Source: Stachybotrys elegans (Eukaryota > Ascomycota > Sordariomycetes > Hypocreales > Stachybotryaceae). From it: a stretch of DNA of 64,000 nucleotides. Shown piece after piece: positions 23,344 to 34,451 of the stretch. The translations under genes and the position numbers were made by a program. Below the pieces are notes generated by a model. That model worked only from the letters and a program-made list of their open reading frames with translations. It was not told where the DNA came from and ran no database searches. Within the stretch, counting starts at the first letter, position 1; every line of letters starts with the position of its first letter. The DNA is taken from positions 1,364,001 to 1,428,000 of the forward strand of contig JAGPNK010000011.1 in the NCBI GenBank assembly GCA_020746835.1. Reading direction: 5' to 3'.

Positions 23344-24705
23344 CTATGCCATGGACTGCGCAATAATATGCTTCTCGATCCGATCCAGCGTCCGCAGCTC
23401 CTCGTTCTCCTGTCGGATTTCCGCCACCCTCTTCTTGTACCGGTCGTTGGTCAGGATCTCCTGCACGGCCTCGCCCACCTGCTTCTCGGACGGCTTTCCC
23501 GTGTCAAGGTTGACGGCGATGCCCGCCCACTCGCCGCGAGCCGCCACGTCGGGCTTATCCTCAGTCGCTCCCGCAAACACCATCGGCACGCCGTTGAGCA
23601 CGCCGTGCATCATCCCGCCGTACCCGGCGTTCATGACAAAGACGTCGGCATGCGCCAGGATCATGTCGTACGGGAAGTAGTCCACCACCCGCACGTTGTC
23701 CGGCATCTCGACGTCGTCCGGCAGCGTGGCGCCCTTGGCTCCCAGCACCACAACCGTGTACACGTCGTCGCGATTGGCCAGCGCACGCATCGTCGGCACA
23801 ACCAGGTCCGTGTAGTCGAGCTGGACCGTGCCTTGACTCACCATGACAATCTTGCGCCCGCTCGTCATAACGTCGTCCCACCAGCTCGGCATCGCCCGCA
23901 CCGTCTGCTCCTCTACCGTCGTCGCGACTGGCCAGCCCACGAACTCAACGTTGGGTGGCATGTCGGACCGCTCAAATTCGAGGCTCCTGGGACAGAGCTG
24001 CAGCAGCGCGTCGGGCGCATAGTACCACGACGACGTAGCATCAGTAACAGCACCAGAGAAGTCGGTCGCCCCGAGCTTCTCCAATATCTTGTGCTGTAGC
24101 TCGATGAGCTGTGCCATTGGTCCCATGGTTACCATGAGCTGCAGCAGCTGGTTTCGCTTGCGCCCGGCCTTGGAAGAGTCGGGTAACAAGCCCATGCCAA
24201 CCGGACCGACGTCGATGCTAAAGGCAAGCAGCGCAGCTATGCCCAGGCTGACGACACGGGGTCGCTTAGCCCAGCCCTTTGGGAGCGGCGCGCCATATAG
24301 CATGGGGTTGGCGCCCATGAAAAAAGGTTCCGTCACGATGATGACCTCGCGGGACGGATCACTCTCGCGAACCTTGGCTAGCACGTCCCTGAGGACCAGC
24401 CAGCGCTCCTCGGTTCTCTCGATGAAGATGTTCTGCAGGTCGTATATCACCCTTGGGAGGCCCATGGGGACCATGTTGCGCACAGCCATCCTCTCGGGCG
24501 TCATGGCGTCCGGGATCGGGGACAGCGTGCTGCCAATGGCCTCAACTCTGTCGCGGAACTGCTCACCCAGGACGAAGTCCAAGGTCCAGCCGCGCTTGGC
24601 CAAGGTGGACGCCACTGTCAGCAGAGGCAAGGTGTGGCCTTCATGAGGAGCTGCACAGAAGACGAGGTGAGGCTTCTGGCCGCTTGCGTTGGTGAGGACG
24701 GTCAT
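23344..24705 (-). CDS. Family-1 (UGT-like) glycosyltransferase
   Basis: A 453-residue, intron-free GT-B fold glycosyltransferase. The N-terminal half starts with the acceptor-side motif LVFCAAPHEGHTLPLLTVAS; His21 matches the usual catalytic base position. The C-terminal donor half shows KIVMVSQGTVQLDYTDLVVP (residues 285-304), VRVVDYFPYDMILAHADVFV, then NAGYGGMMHGVLNGVP (359-374) and TEDKPDVAARGEWAGIAVNL (381-400), corresponding to the UGT signature and the acidic sugar-binding pair. The canonical His of the signature (HxGxxS) is Asn here, as in a fungal branch of MGT-like enzymes. Expected activity is transfer of a sugar from a UDP-sugar to a small lipophilic acceptor; acceptor unknown. No transmembrane segment or signal peptide is seen, so it is likely cytosolic. 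Confidence 0.88.
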   Translation of the reverse strand: MTVLTNASGQKPHLVFCAAPHEGHTLPLLTVASTLAKRGWTLDFVLGEQFRDRVEAIGSTLSPIPDAMTPERMAVRNMVPMGLPRVIYDLQNIFIERTEERWLVLRDVLAKVRESDPSREVIIVTEPFFMGANPMLYGAPLPKGWAKRPRVVSLGIAALLAFSIDVGPVGMGLLPDSSKAGRKRNQLLQLMVTMGPMAQLIELQHKILEKLGATDFSGAVTDATSSWYYAPDALLQLCPRSLEFERSDMPPNVEFVGWPVATTVEEQTVRAMPSWWDDVMTSGRKIVMVSQGTVQLDYTDLVVPTMRALANRDDVYTVVVLGAKGATLPDDVEMPDNVRVVDYFPYDMILAHADVFVMNAGYGGMMHGVLNGVPMVFAGATEDKPDVAARGEWAGIAVNLDTGKPSEKQVGEAVQEILTNDRYKKRVAEIRQENEELRTLDRIEKHIIAQSMA

Positions 24706-26542
24706 TGTAAATGGTGGTTGTCAGAAGATGGGGATGGTGTCAAGGTCAAGGTCAGAAAAGGGTGATGAGAGATACTGAGACTTCTTCAGCAGCGAGACCT
24801 GAACACAGATATAGACGCACACATATATATACATACACTGGCAGACAGATCTAAATATATGCCCATGCCTACATTCCCAGCTTCTCTCTATCCCTGCGGC
24901 TCCCTAATCCCAGGATAGAGGAGTTGATGACGTCCCCCCCTACCCGACTCGTCTGACACCGGCGGCCCCCAAGATCAATCAACAATTGGTGGTGTGTGCC
25001 TGTGTGGTGTTGGACTACTTGACTGCCCCAATCAAATACAGCAGCACCCCTACTTGTAGATGCTCGCTTGATAGGAGAGCATGGATGCGTGGCAGACAGG
25101 CTGGTTTTGGCCCCCAAACGCAATGGAGGCTTTGGTCTTTTGATGCACCTCTGATGTCATAAGGCTGGCAGAACATGCAGAGTCGAGCCTTGCATGACTT
25201 TTATAGCTCTTCACACCGGAGATGTGCCTCTCTTGGGAAACGCGGTTCCTACCTTGGAGCGCCTTTCATCATGTATACGCGGACTGTGTGCATTGGAGGA
25301 GGATAGACGCCCAGGGAGCCTGGTGCTGACGGTGAGAATGGCCGAGCTTGGACCTGTTTTGGAAGAAGCAATTGCTCTTGCATGTACTGCCCCTTTGAGA
25401 GGAAAATTCGGATATTATTGTATACGTCCCTTGGCTGTCAGATTGATACTAGATAGCGTGCTTATAGGTGTATCACATCAGCGCTGGTGCAGTGCGAGAT
25501 TGCTATCTATTTCGCAAGATGATTGGTCCAAGACCTTGAAATGAAAAGAGAAGAAGGCTCGAGATACAGGCAATCCTTCTCAACATAGAAGTAGCCGGGG
25601 GGAGACTTGCTGCGGGGAAAAGAAAGACGCGAGAGATAGGGGGGAGAGAGAGGTAAGATTCGGTGAGCGGGCGTCGGGTCTCATGCGAGCTGCACTTGTG
25701 GACTTCCAATGGGCATACCGGCCATGCTATCTCTCTCTCTCTTTCTCTCTCCCGCTTCTTGTTACATACACCTGCCGTTGTTTTACATGCGGAGCGGCTG
25801 CGTGCCGCTGTTTGGCGATCCGGGACGTAGCGAGGCGTCGAGGGTTTGTGCGACGGCGTCGGGCTTCACGGCATAGGGGGCTTCTTCTACTTGATGGGAC
25901 TTGGTTTATGTGAGTGTCTATTGAATGGGAGTAGAGAGAGGTAGATCTGGGGGCTTCTGTCAATCATTTCATCCATTCCACATACTGTGGCGGTCGAATA
26001 GGGGGGGAGAGGCCAAGGCGGAGATACGCTGCTTCACCATGAGCATCTTTCTTGTAGCCAACAAACTTACCCCTTCATCTTCCCTCGCAGCACGGCGCGA
26101 CATCCATCGAGAGTCAGTACCACCGTCTCACGTCTCAAAGGGAGGCCCCCCATTTCGGCGTTCGGTCCCAACCCTCTCTCTCTCTCTCTCTCTCAAATCG
26201 AGGTCCCCTTTTTCCACACAGAAAAGACCAGACGGGGCCTCCGTTGTGGCACCTTCATTCGCGGGACGGCAGCCGTCTAGTTACAGCGGGAAATGGGCAG
26301 CTTGTTTACTTGAAAAGAAGAGAAGCGAGTTTGCTTGCCTTGGCGCGCGATGCCGTTGCCGCTTCTCCCAGACACAGGATGAGGAGGATGTGGTATATAT
26401 ATATATATATATATTCTTTCTCGTCGAGGTGTTGGCAGCGAGAGACATGCTGCTGGTCCTCCTCTTCCTTTCTTTGCCCTGCCTCTCTATACGTCCTTTC
26501 ATACGTCTATGAAAGTAACATAAACCCTCCCACTCTGAGGCC
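24706..26542. other. Divergent intergenic region
   Basis: Promoters of the glycosyltransferase (minus) and aspartic protease (plus) are expected here. Simple repeats include (TC)n at 26177-26194 and (TA)n at 26393-26413. Several frames read through these repeats and are not credible. Confidence 0.55.
26393..26413. repeat. (TA)n dinucleotide repeat
   Basis: About ten TA units some 130 bases upstream of the aspartic protease start; could influence promoter melting, but no test is possible here. Confidence 0.85.
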
Positions 26543-28043
26543 ATGTACTCCCCCCGCTGGGCCCTGCTCCTCGCAGGCCTCCTACTCCTCCTCCTCCTAC
26601 CCTCCTCCCTGTCCTGGGACCTCAACGAGCCCCTGAACGGCGTGCACTTCCAGCGCGTCAAGGCTCACACGCTCCCCACGCCCGACCGCCCATCCCCTCG
26701 CTTCTCGCGCCTGCGCAACCTCAGAGCCCACGGTCCGCACTCCCAGAAGCACCATGGCCGTCACCATCATCATCATCATGGCCGTGGCGGCGGGGGGCAC
26801 ACCACGGCTGTGAGCCACCTCGCCCGCCGCCTCGGCCGCTTCGACGGCACAAAGTGGCAGAACGTCACGGGCGTGGGCGACTACTCGACGCAGTACGCCA
26901 TCCAGTGCGCCTGGGACGGGCTCGGCGTCTGGCTGCTCTTCGACACGGGCAGCGCCGACACGTGGGCCTCGCAGTCGGGCTTCCGGTGCGAGGACCCGGC
27001 GGGCGCGCCGCACACCCAGGAGGCCTGCGGCTTCGGCGCGCCCCTCGTCCAAGGCTTCGCCCACGGCCAGATCGACGACGTCCACTTCTACCTCCAGTAC
27101 GGCTCGGGCGAGCAGGTCTCGGGCCCCATGGGCTTCAGCGACATTGCCTGCGGCGGGCTGTCCGTCTTCGAGCAGCAGGTCGGCTTGGCCAACAGCACAT
27201 ACTGGCACGGTAACAACGTCACTGTCGGTATCCTCGGGCTGGCCTACCCTTCCATCACGAGCGCCTACTACGGCGCCGTCGGCGACGAGGCGCCCTGGAA
27301 CGCCGTCACGTACCCGTCCTTCTTCACCACCGCCATCACCCAGGGCTCCATCGACCCCGTCTTCAGCGTCTCCATTGTGAGGAATTCCTCCGAGGGTATT
27401 CTGGTCTGGGGCGGTCTCCCTGAGACCGGGTGGCAGAACCGGCCTAACGCCTCGACAGACCTGATCATTGTGAGTGGCCCTTTCCGACGCTGGTAGTGGT
27501 GAAGTGTGTCTCTTTTTCCTTTTGCTCATATGTGTAGGCCAACTTGATAGATCAGTCGGAGACGGCATGGAAGTATTCGTTCTACACCATCATCGTGGAT
27601 GCTCTCAAATGGGACCAGACTACCGTGACGGCCAAGCACCCATACATTGTCGACACAGGGACGACCATGATGTACGTCCCGCCTCGTAAGTATCCTCCTC
27701 TTCTCTATTCCGCATTCCTCCCTGACCCGTAAAAACAGCCCTGGCCGAGTCTGTAGCAGACGCTTTCCAGCCTCGCGCCGTCTACCTGTACCAATGGGGC
27801 GCCTACTTTGCCCCTTGCGATGCCATCCCGCCTCGCTTGGCCGTTGTCATCTCCGGCGTCGAGTTTTGGATCAACCCCTCGGATCTCATCTACAGAAACC
27901 TCGTCGATCCCTTGACGGGCTATTGCGCAGTGGCCGTGGCCAGCGGCGGCAGTGGGCCGTACATTCTCGGGGACGTATTTCTGCAAAACGTGGTGGCCGT
28001 CTTCGATGTTGGTGCGGCGCAGATGCGCTTCTACGCCAAATAA
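26543..28043 (+). CDS. Secreted aspartic protease (family A1) with His-rich propeptide
   Basis: Three exons, 26543-27469, 27538-27685 and 27739-28043, give 459 residues. The N-terminus MYSPRWALLLAGLLLLLLLP is a signal peptide ending near residue 24. A basic pro-region follows, with a six-His run at residues 74-79. The first catalytic motif is LLFDTGSADTW (Asp134), the flap is represented by LQYGSGEQVSG, and the second motif is YIVDTGTTMMYVPP (Asp348), so both aspartates are intact. Several Asn-X-Ser/Thr sites (NVT, NST, NNVT, NSS) fit a secreted glycoprotein. The chain ends MRFYAK without a hydrophobic tail, so it is not a GPI-anchored yapsin. Expected role is extracellular or vacuolar acid proteolysis. 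The first intron follows an unusually long uninterrupted exon; both introns are GT-AG and phase-consistent. Confidence 0.9.
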
Positions 28044-28522
28044 TTTCATTGTCAGGTCCAGAAATCAGCACAACAGAGGCTTGTTCTCTGAGGGTTCCAG
28101 TTAGAGGTCTCCCAATTGCCTGTACTGTCGGTAATAGTAATTAATAGAGCTGCGATACACGAGACTGTCGTGTAGCGATCCGGACAAAGGACGTGCATAC
28201 CTGGCTTCGCTTGCCCCGTGTCATATCAGCAGAGGCATGTGGTTGGCTAGGAAGCTTCACTTCATTCCGGTTTTATTCTTGGGCCTATCCGTAGTCAATG
28301 GCATTCGTCTCCTCATGATGGAGCCCAAGCCAATCCTGTCTATACATGTCCTTTACTATGCTGACCGTATGTGCTGTACCAACCAACCCATTTTGTTGTC
28401 TCATTCATTCATGATACGCCTACCGCACTCCATCAATAGTTTTCATGACTAGCCGGGAATCTCATAAATCCTTGTCACTATCTTCGCAGCACCACATCCT
28501 TGTTCCATTTTGTGCAGGTCCA
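28044..28522. other. Convergent intergenic spacer
   Basis: 3' flanks of the protease and the PFK-2/FBPase-2 gene; no additional gene recognised. Confidence 0.6.
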
Positions 28523-30169
28523 TCAGACGACCTCACCCAACGGGTTCTCGTGCTTTGCCGTGCTGCCCTTGCCTCTCCAGGTGCTCACAGCGGGAATGTT
28601 GGCTTCGTAACGCACCTCGTCTGTCCCGTAGGCTCGTGGCGTGAGCTTGATGAGAGTATGGAGAGGCACATTCATCCAGGGGCTCTTGGTCTGGTCCTTC
28701 TTCATGAAGTAGGCATAGATGCATCGGAGCACCGCCTGGTGAGTCACGATGAGAATATCCTCGCTTCGCTCCAGCTCCATGATGATGGGCTCCAGGCGAA
28801 TGACGACATCGCGATACGACTCGCCTCCACGGTATCGGTAGTTGTACTTGTCTTCGTCGCGAGCGGCAAAGTCCTCGGGGTAGCGGTCCTTGATCTCCTG
28901 ATACGTCAATCCGTCGCAGACGCCAGAATCGAGTTCGTCTAATGCCTTCCACTGCAATTGGTTGTAGTCCTGGGGCAGGAAGCGAGCTGTCGCAATGGTT
29001 CTCTTGAGGGTCGATGTCCAAACAGTCAAAGGTCGATCATCCTGTATACGTCAGAACAAGGTCCGCAATGGAAATCAGGGTCTACCATACCCCAGTCGAC
29101 GTGCGCACAAGCTCGGGGAGCTTTCGGGCATATGCCTCGCCGCGAGGCGACAGCAGAGTGTCTCCGCCAATTCGTCCATCCAGGTTGTACATGGATTCTC
29201 CGTGCTGTGATTTGTTAACAGGTGAGCTTCAAGAGAATGGTGAATGCGCATACCCGTGACAGCCAGACGGAACGGGGTCGGATATGTAGGTTCATGAGAT
29301 AATAGACAATGCGGCTCTGCAGGTAATCTTGGATGCGGTTGATGATGACCTGCTTGCCCACATCCATGATCTTGAGGTAGGTATATTCGTCCTCATCTTC
29401 ATCGCCGTTGATGGTTTTGTAGACCTTCTCGTAGTTGACAATGCGAGTGCGGAAGTCGAGGGCGGCCTGCTCAGGGTCCTGGCCACGGTAGTCAGGGCTC
29501 GTAGTCTTGACGTCGCGGATATTGGCCATGATGATGTCTTCGTCGTCGCACTTGCTCTCGACAAAGAGGACCTCGACGCCGTGAGCGGTGCATGTGTCCA
29601 TAACCCATTTGCGGCGCTCCTTGGTAGAGTTGGTGGCGTCGAGGATGCCTACAACACCGCCCGTCTTGAACCAGGCAAGCATGTCGGCGACGGCAGCCTC
29701 GGCGGCAGCGCGTCGCTTGCGCTCGCCCTCAGCATTGTTTGTATCGAAGAAGTCGGCCGTGGGATGGGGAGCATCGTTGCGCCGATAGTTGCCGACGTTG
29801 AAGGTCTGGGCCGGGATGGAGAGCCATTGGAGGTATCGCTGGGCTGCAAGACGGTTAGCACGGCACGAGGAGCGGTAAGACAGGCGGAGGTGTGCAACGT
29901 GAGAAGTGCGGTGCGTCGTGCGACAGCCACGGCGCAACGGCGACAGGCGGTTGCGAGCGAGGGCGGTAGACGACGTGCTCTGTGCCTGGTCTGGCAGGGG
30001 AAAATGGCGGGATGACGAGGTACAGGATGACGGATGGAGGGGCATCAAACCGTTACATACCTTTTTGTGCAATATAACTTTTGCCCCGCGCTGGCAGGCC
30101 TACCATGACGACGCATATCTTGGTGTCCTCGACCTGAATCCCCATACCGTTAATTTTCTTGGACGGCAT
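28523..30169 (-). CDS. 6-phosphofructo-2-kinase / fructose-2,6-bisphosphatase
   Basis: Four exons read 30169-30061, 29843-29254, 29204-29091 and 29041-28523, giving 443 residues; all junctions agree in phase. The N-terminal kinase half has a P-loop VMVGLPARGKS (Lys30), TFNVGNYRR, and VKTTSPDYRG, which aligns with the fructose-6-phosphate-binding region. The C-terminal phosphatase half begins with RHGES (His234, the phosphorylated histidine), then ELDSGVCDGLTYQEI (Glu307, the likely proton donor), RYRGGESYRDV and VTHQAV (His372). Both active sites look complete, so the enzyme may make and destroy fructose 2,6-bisphosphate, the regulator of glycolysis versus gluconeogenesis. Length is like yeast Fbp26 rather than the long Pfk26. 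The first intron, 217 nt, is long for this window. Relative kinase and phosphatase activity cannot be judged. Confidence 0.93.
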
Positions 30170-33100
30170 GATGATGGTTGTTGGAAGTTATTGGACAATG
30201 CCACTGTTGGCACTTTGACAACGTTGGACAGAGGCAAACGGGAACAATGGAGCCATAGAGCTCCAGACAAGCAAGGGGGGTAAGAGAAGGGTGTGGGGGG
30301 TTCTAGATTTTGGAATCTGGGTTCTGGGTTCTGGGTTCAATGGGGTCGGGGAATTCAGGCTTCGAAGTCGCTGGTATGTAAAAGTAGGTAACCAGTAGGT
30401 AATAAATTTATCAAGGGACGGGTGATTCTGGGGGAAGAAGTGGAGCGTTGATCGCGTGAGGCCGGAGGTGAGCGAGACGAGGTGACGAAAGCCACAACCA
30501 CGAGACCAGAAACGAAGACGGGGAGAAAGGGAAAGGACGACAGATTCTTTGTGAGAGTCGAAAGATTAAAGGCAGGGCGGGCCAAACGTTGGACGATGAT
30601 GGGATGAGTGAGTGAGTGAGCAAGCAAACAAGCAAGCAAACAGCAGCGCACAACAGTGGCAGAGCCCCTAGCAGTGACAGAGGGCCGAGGCAAGACAAAG
30701 GCAAGCGGTAGAAATAGGAATAGGAATAGGAATAGGAATAGGACTCGGAGCACAGGGAGGGTGGTAAAGTGCCAGAAGACGGGAACAATTCGCCTTTCAA
30801 TAAGCCAGTAGACCCAAGGCAATGCGCATGCAGGCAAAGGGCGGCGGGAGGTGGTATGTCGGGATCGAGTCTCGTGATGCCGCTAAGGTACGAACTTCCC
30901 TACCTAGTACAACTAAGTGTACTAAGGTTGGCCTTTGGCTGATTCAGGTACCGAGAGTGCACGTAGCAGGTACTATCGATGGGGGTACCTTTTTTTTTTT
31001 TTTTGCTTCCGGGCCACGGGCCACGAGGGAAGGTGCAGATGGCTGCTGCTGGCAGGCTTGCTAGCAGGGGGGAAAGAAGGGAAAGAAGCAGTGGAAGGTG
31101 TAATAGAAAGAGAGAGAGAGACAGAGAATTTGGGAAGGGACGAAGAGCGGAAGGCCGACGGAGGAAAGGAAGGGAAAGAAAATAATCAAGGCCGGATGGC
31201 ATGTCGCACTCGGACGGACGCTTCACTCGCATGCCGTGTCCGTTAAACAACCACCCATACACTGCGTGCCGTTCTCCGAGCCTTTAATTGACTCGACCCA
31301 AAGGAGAGGCAAGATCACCAGCCAGCGGCCTCCGTCATACGAGACAGGGCGTCAAATGTCAGGTCACCACTGTTGGGGCAAACCCGAGCGTACCCAGGTA
31401 CTGCCACCTCCACGGCCAAGAGAATAAGGTGATGGCTTCTTGCCTTCTTCTGCACATGAAGGGGGAAAAAACCCCTAGCAAACGAAAAGAACTGGGTGGC
31501 CAACCCCGGCTTGGTGCTTAGCCGTTGTCCGCCCTTCAAAAGGGTCCACGCCTCCACACCCTCGGCATTGGCACGGGTGTCTAGAGGGGGTGGGCAATGG
31601 GGGAACCGAGGAGCAAGCCGGAGCAAGCAGGCAGGCAAGCAGCCCATGGAACCTCTCTCGCACACGTATGTACGTCGTCTGGGAGGTAGCCGAGAGCCAC
31701 ATGACCCCAAGTTGAATGATCTTGCGGAAATTGGACAGCAAGCACATGTGGATTGCAACAAGGGCCTCTCTCTCTCTCTCTCTTTCTCCTTTCTGTCCCT
31801 CCGTTTTCTTCGCTGCAGATCATTGGCGCATGGCTGACTCTCTTCTGCTCGTGTGCTTCTCTTCTGTTCTCCTTTCAACCGGCGCCGGCCAGGTCTCCGG
31901 CCATCGGCAGGGTCCCGACGGATGGGTGGGGGTAAAGCTGGTGTGTGGTCTTGGTAAATGCAAGACGACGAATTCCCGTTGGTAATAGTATGATGGTCGC
32001 GGTCCGTCGTCCATCGACATCCCTCGCTCTCCATCACCTGGCCACGCTACCTCCCGGACAAGCAGTCGGTCGGCCCATCCATCAAGATTCAACACCCCTC
32101 CCCTGGCCGCATGCGAGAACTTAAGAGACCCAACAGGTCAGATGTCTGGCGCACTGCAGGAACAGAGAGGCACAGTAACCTGCAAACTGTAACGGCAGCC
32201 ATCACGAGACCGCCGCTCCGGGTCTATCCGACCGCTTATTGCCAACGCGGCCTGTCACTGGCCAGGCTCATTTTGGGCAAGAAGGCAATTGATTGACCAA
32301 TTTCTCTTGTTCCGGGCAATCTCGGCCGAGGTAGAAGAGCAAGTTCCGACTTATTCGCGTGCCCGTGCATTTGGGGACTTTTTGACGGCTTCTCCCTCTC
32401 CCTCCCCCCTTTGTCGTCTTTTGACACGTTGGAATAAAGATGGGGTATATTGATCGTGTGTAGGTTTTTAGCCGCTTGGCCCATGTTCCGATGCTAGTAG
32501 GGATCTGTCTCCTCTCGTCTGGACCTTGTTCAAGGTAAGGGCAGTGGTTGCGAAATGGTGTAATAGCTTGCATCGCCATACCGCCCTTCACCGCCTCGTC
32601 GGCGTCACTCGCCCGCTCGACCACGCCAACCCAGGATACGGGTCGGTACGCTCTTTTTTTTTTCTTTGACAATCCCAGGAGCAATGCAGGTGGGCGGTTC
32701 CAAAAGAGAAAGAAAGAAAGAAGAAAATCATACCTTGCTGAAGCTCCAGGTATTGGCTCTCGGTCTGCCCGACGGAGGCGACGGAGGCCCTGCTGCGACG
32801 CCAATCATGGTGCCTGTTGTAGAATGCTTGCAACACAGACTCTTTCCTCCTCTCTTTTGAACAGCAACGGCGTAGACGGGGCCGTGGCTTCTTTCTTGGC
32901 TCGATCTGTCTGGATGCCTTGGCGAGCAGGGTGAAGCTGTGGTGCAGACAAGTTCTGTGGGCGAGGCTGGGAGAAACAGAGTTTATCGTGCTGCTTGCAA
33001 GGCCTCGTCTCCCGCAAAGGTTGTAAGCAAGAAGAGGGGGGCGAAGACAAAGAAAGAGGACTTGGAGGGGTTATGCGATGTTTTGCAGCAGGCTGTGAGA

Positions 33101-33803
33101 CAAAATGGAGGCTTGCCGCTCTCGGTGCAGCGGCAGCATTTGGAGGGGTTTGCCTGCCCGATAAGAGACGCCCGCCCTGATTTCTCTCTATCTCTATCTA
33201 CATATCTGCCTATCAGCTCAGCACGTAGATATTGGCTGGCTGCTAACCACTCTCCTGGGACGAGCTGCGCCTTTTCAGCTGATGTTGCATGACGTATTTC
33301 CCATCAATATCGCCTTGACCCTGTTATAAACCCCAGATAAGCCCATGAGCCATGAATGCCAGGTAGGTCGAAAGAGTGGAGGTTTGAACAGGTTATTTCG
33401 ATGTGGCGTCTGACTTCCGACTTACATGTCTTGCAATATCCCACGAAGCAATTGACATGTGCATGGCATAGAAACACCATAGAAACACCGTAAAGGCCAT
33501 CGTGTATATTCTTCTTGATTTCAAAGAATCACTTGCCAGTCGAAATGGAGCAAACAATGTCATTGGCCCGTTGCCGCTTGCTGCCATCGTATACTCCTTC
33601 ACGGTCACTCACCACCAACCCCCAACAAACAGCCATTCAACCTCCCTTTGCATGCCCATCACCGTTCGACTCGTCCACTCTATAAGTCACGGCACCTCCA
33701 AGAAACCGATGCGTTTCAAAAACATATATAGCTTTACCCCCCAACACCTCGAAACCCTTCTCGCCCTTCTTCTCCCACGATCCCTTCTCCCACATCGCCC
33801 ACC
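30170..33803. other. 3.6-kb region without a recognisable gene
   Basis: Simple repeats dominate: an (ATAGGA)n hexamer tract at 30713-30742, a GTGA/CAAG-type repeat near 30607-30640, T15 at 30990-31004 and (CT)n at about 31769-31790. Open frames of up to 240 codons on the minus strand (for example 31315-32037) read through these and have no family resemblance. The final 150 bases carry TATA-like sequences (TATAAG near 33680 and TATATA near 33724) upstream of the orphan gene at 33804. Confidence 0.55.
30713..30742. repeat. (ATAGGA)n hexamer repeat
   Basis: About five tandem copies of a hexamer written as ATAGGA/TCCTAT. It does not match the TTAGGG telomere unit. Confidence 0.85.
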
Positions 33804-34451
33804 ATGAACTTCTTCCCCCAGCAGCCGCTCGTCATCTCCGGGCCCATCCCCAACCCGCCCGTCCTCGTCTACTGGCATGCCGTCTCGCTCTACCAGGCAC
33901 CGCTCCTCCTCCAGCAACAGCCCGTCTACATCACCGCGCTGCCTCCCGCGCCGCAGCCCGTCTGGGGCAGCCCGCTGAACCGCCAGTCCTTCCCCTTCCG
34001 CATCATCTTCAACCGGCCCTCGAGCGTCGTCTGCCTGGATACCTGGACCAGCCAGGCTGTCGGCGCCCCGCGCATCATCAACGACATCTCGCACCTCTCG
34101 CGCGATCGGGGCATCGGCGTCGCGCGCGACATCACCATGTATGTCACCGCCAGCGGCGGTCCTTCCATCACCGTGAACCCCTCTACGGGCACGGTCGCGA
34201 TCCCCCAGAACCCTATGCGGAGAGTGGTGCTCAATGACAAGGTTCCCCTCTCCGAGATGAACGCTGCCTTTGACGATGTCGCCATGTTCGGGCACCGGCT
34301 GGTATACGTGGTGAGCTACGAGGATCTTGGTGAGAATAGAATCACCGATGCGGACGGCCGGGCAGCCATTACTGATGGCCAAACGGGGGATGGACAAGGA
34401 GACCAGGTGGGAGACGATGGACCCGGCGACACAGCAAACGATGAGAATTAG
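33804..34451 (+). CDS. Orphan hypothetical protein (215 aa)
   Basis: An uninterrupted frame with a strong start context (CCACC before ATG), TATA-like sequences 80-130 bases upstream and a C/T-rich leader. The N-terminal 170 residues look folded: alternating hydrophobic strands such as PVLVYWHAVSLYQAPLLL, SFPFRIIFNRPSSVVCLDTW, ARDITMYVTASGGPSITV and MFGHRLVYVVSYEDLG. The last 40 residues are Asp/Gly/Gln-rich and probably disordered. A GTGAG just after DLG could be an alternative donor that removes the acidic tail. No signal peptide or transmembrane segment. I do not recognise the family. A 272-codon frame lies on the opposite strand but has a composition typical of a shadow of this gene. Confidence 0.6.
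   Translation: MNFFPQQPLVISGPIPNPPVLVYWHAVSLYQAPLLLQQQPVYITALPPAPQPVWGSPLNRQSFPFRIIFNRPSSVVCLDTWTSQAVGAPRIINDISHLSRDRGIGVARDITMYVTASGGPSITVNPSTGTVAIPQNPMRRVVLNDKVPLSEMNAAFDDVAMFGHRLVYVVSYEDLGENRITDADGRAAITDGQTGDGQGDQVGDDGPGDTANDEN

Noticed and set aside
23119..24099. 326-codon plus-strand frame opposite the glycosyltransferase
   Set aside because: His/Arg/Val-rich antisense shadow; the minus strand has clear glycosyltransferase motifs.
26597..27568. 323-codon minus-strand frame opposite the aspartic protease
   Set aside because: Asp/Glu/Val/Arg-rich shadow of GC-rich codons; the sense frame has both catalytic Asp motifs and consistent introns.
31315..32037. 240-codon minus-strand frame in the repeat-rich region
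   Set aside because: It passes through a (CT)n tract giving an Arg/Glu repeat, has no domain and lacks a plausible promoter or start context.
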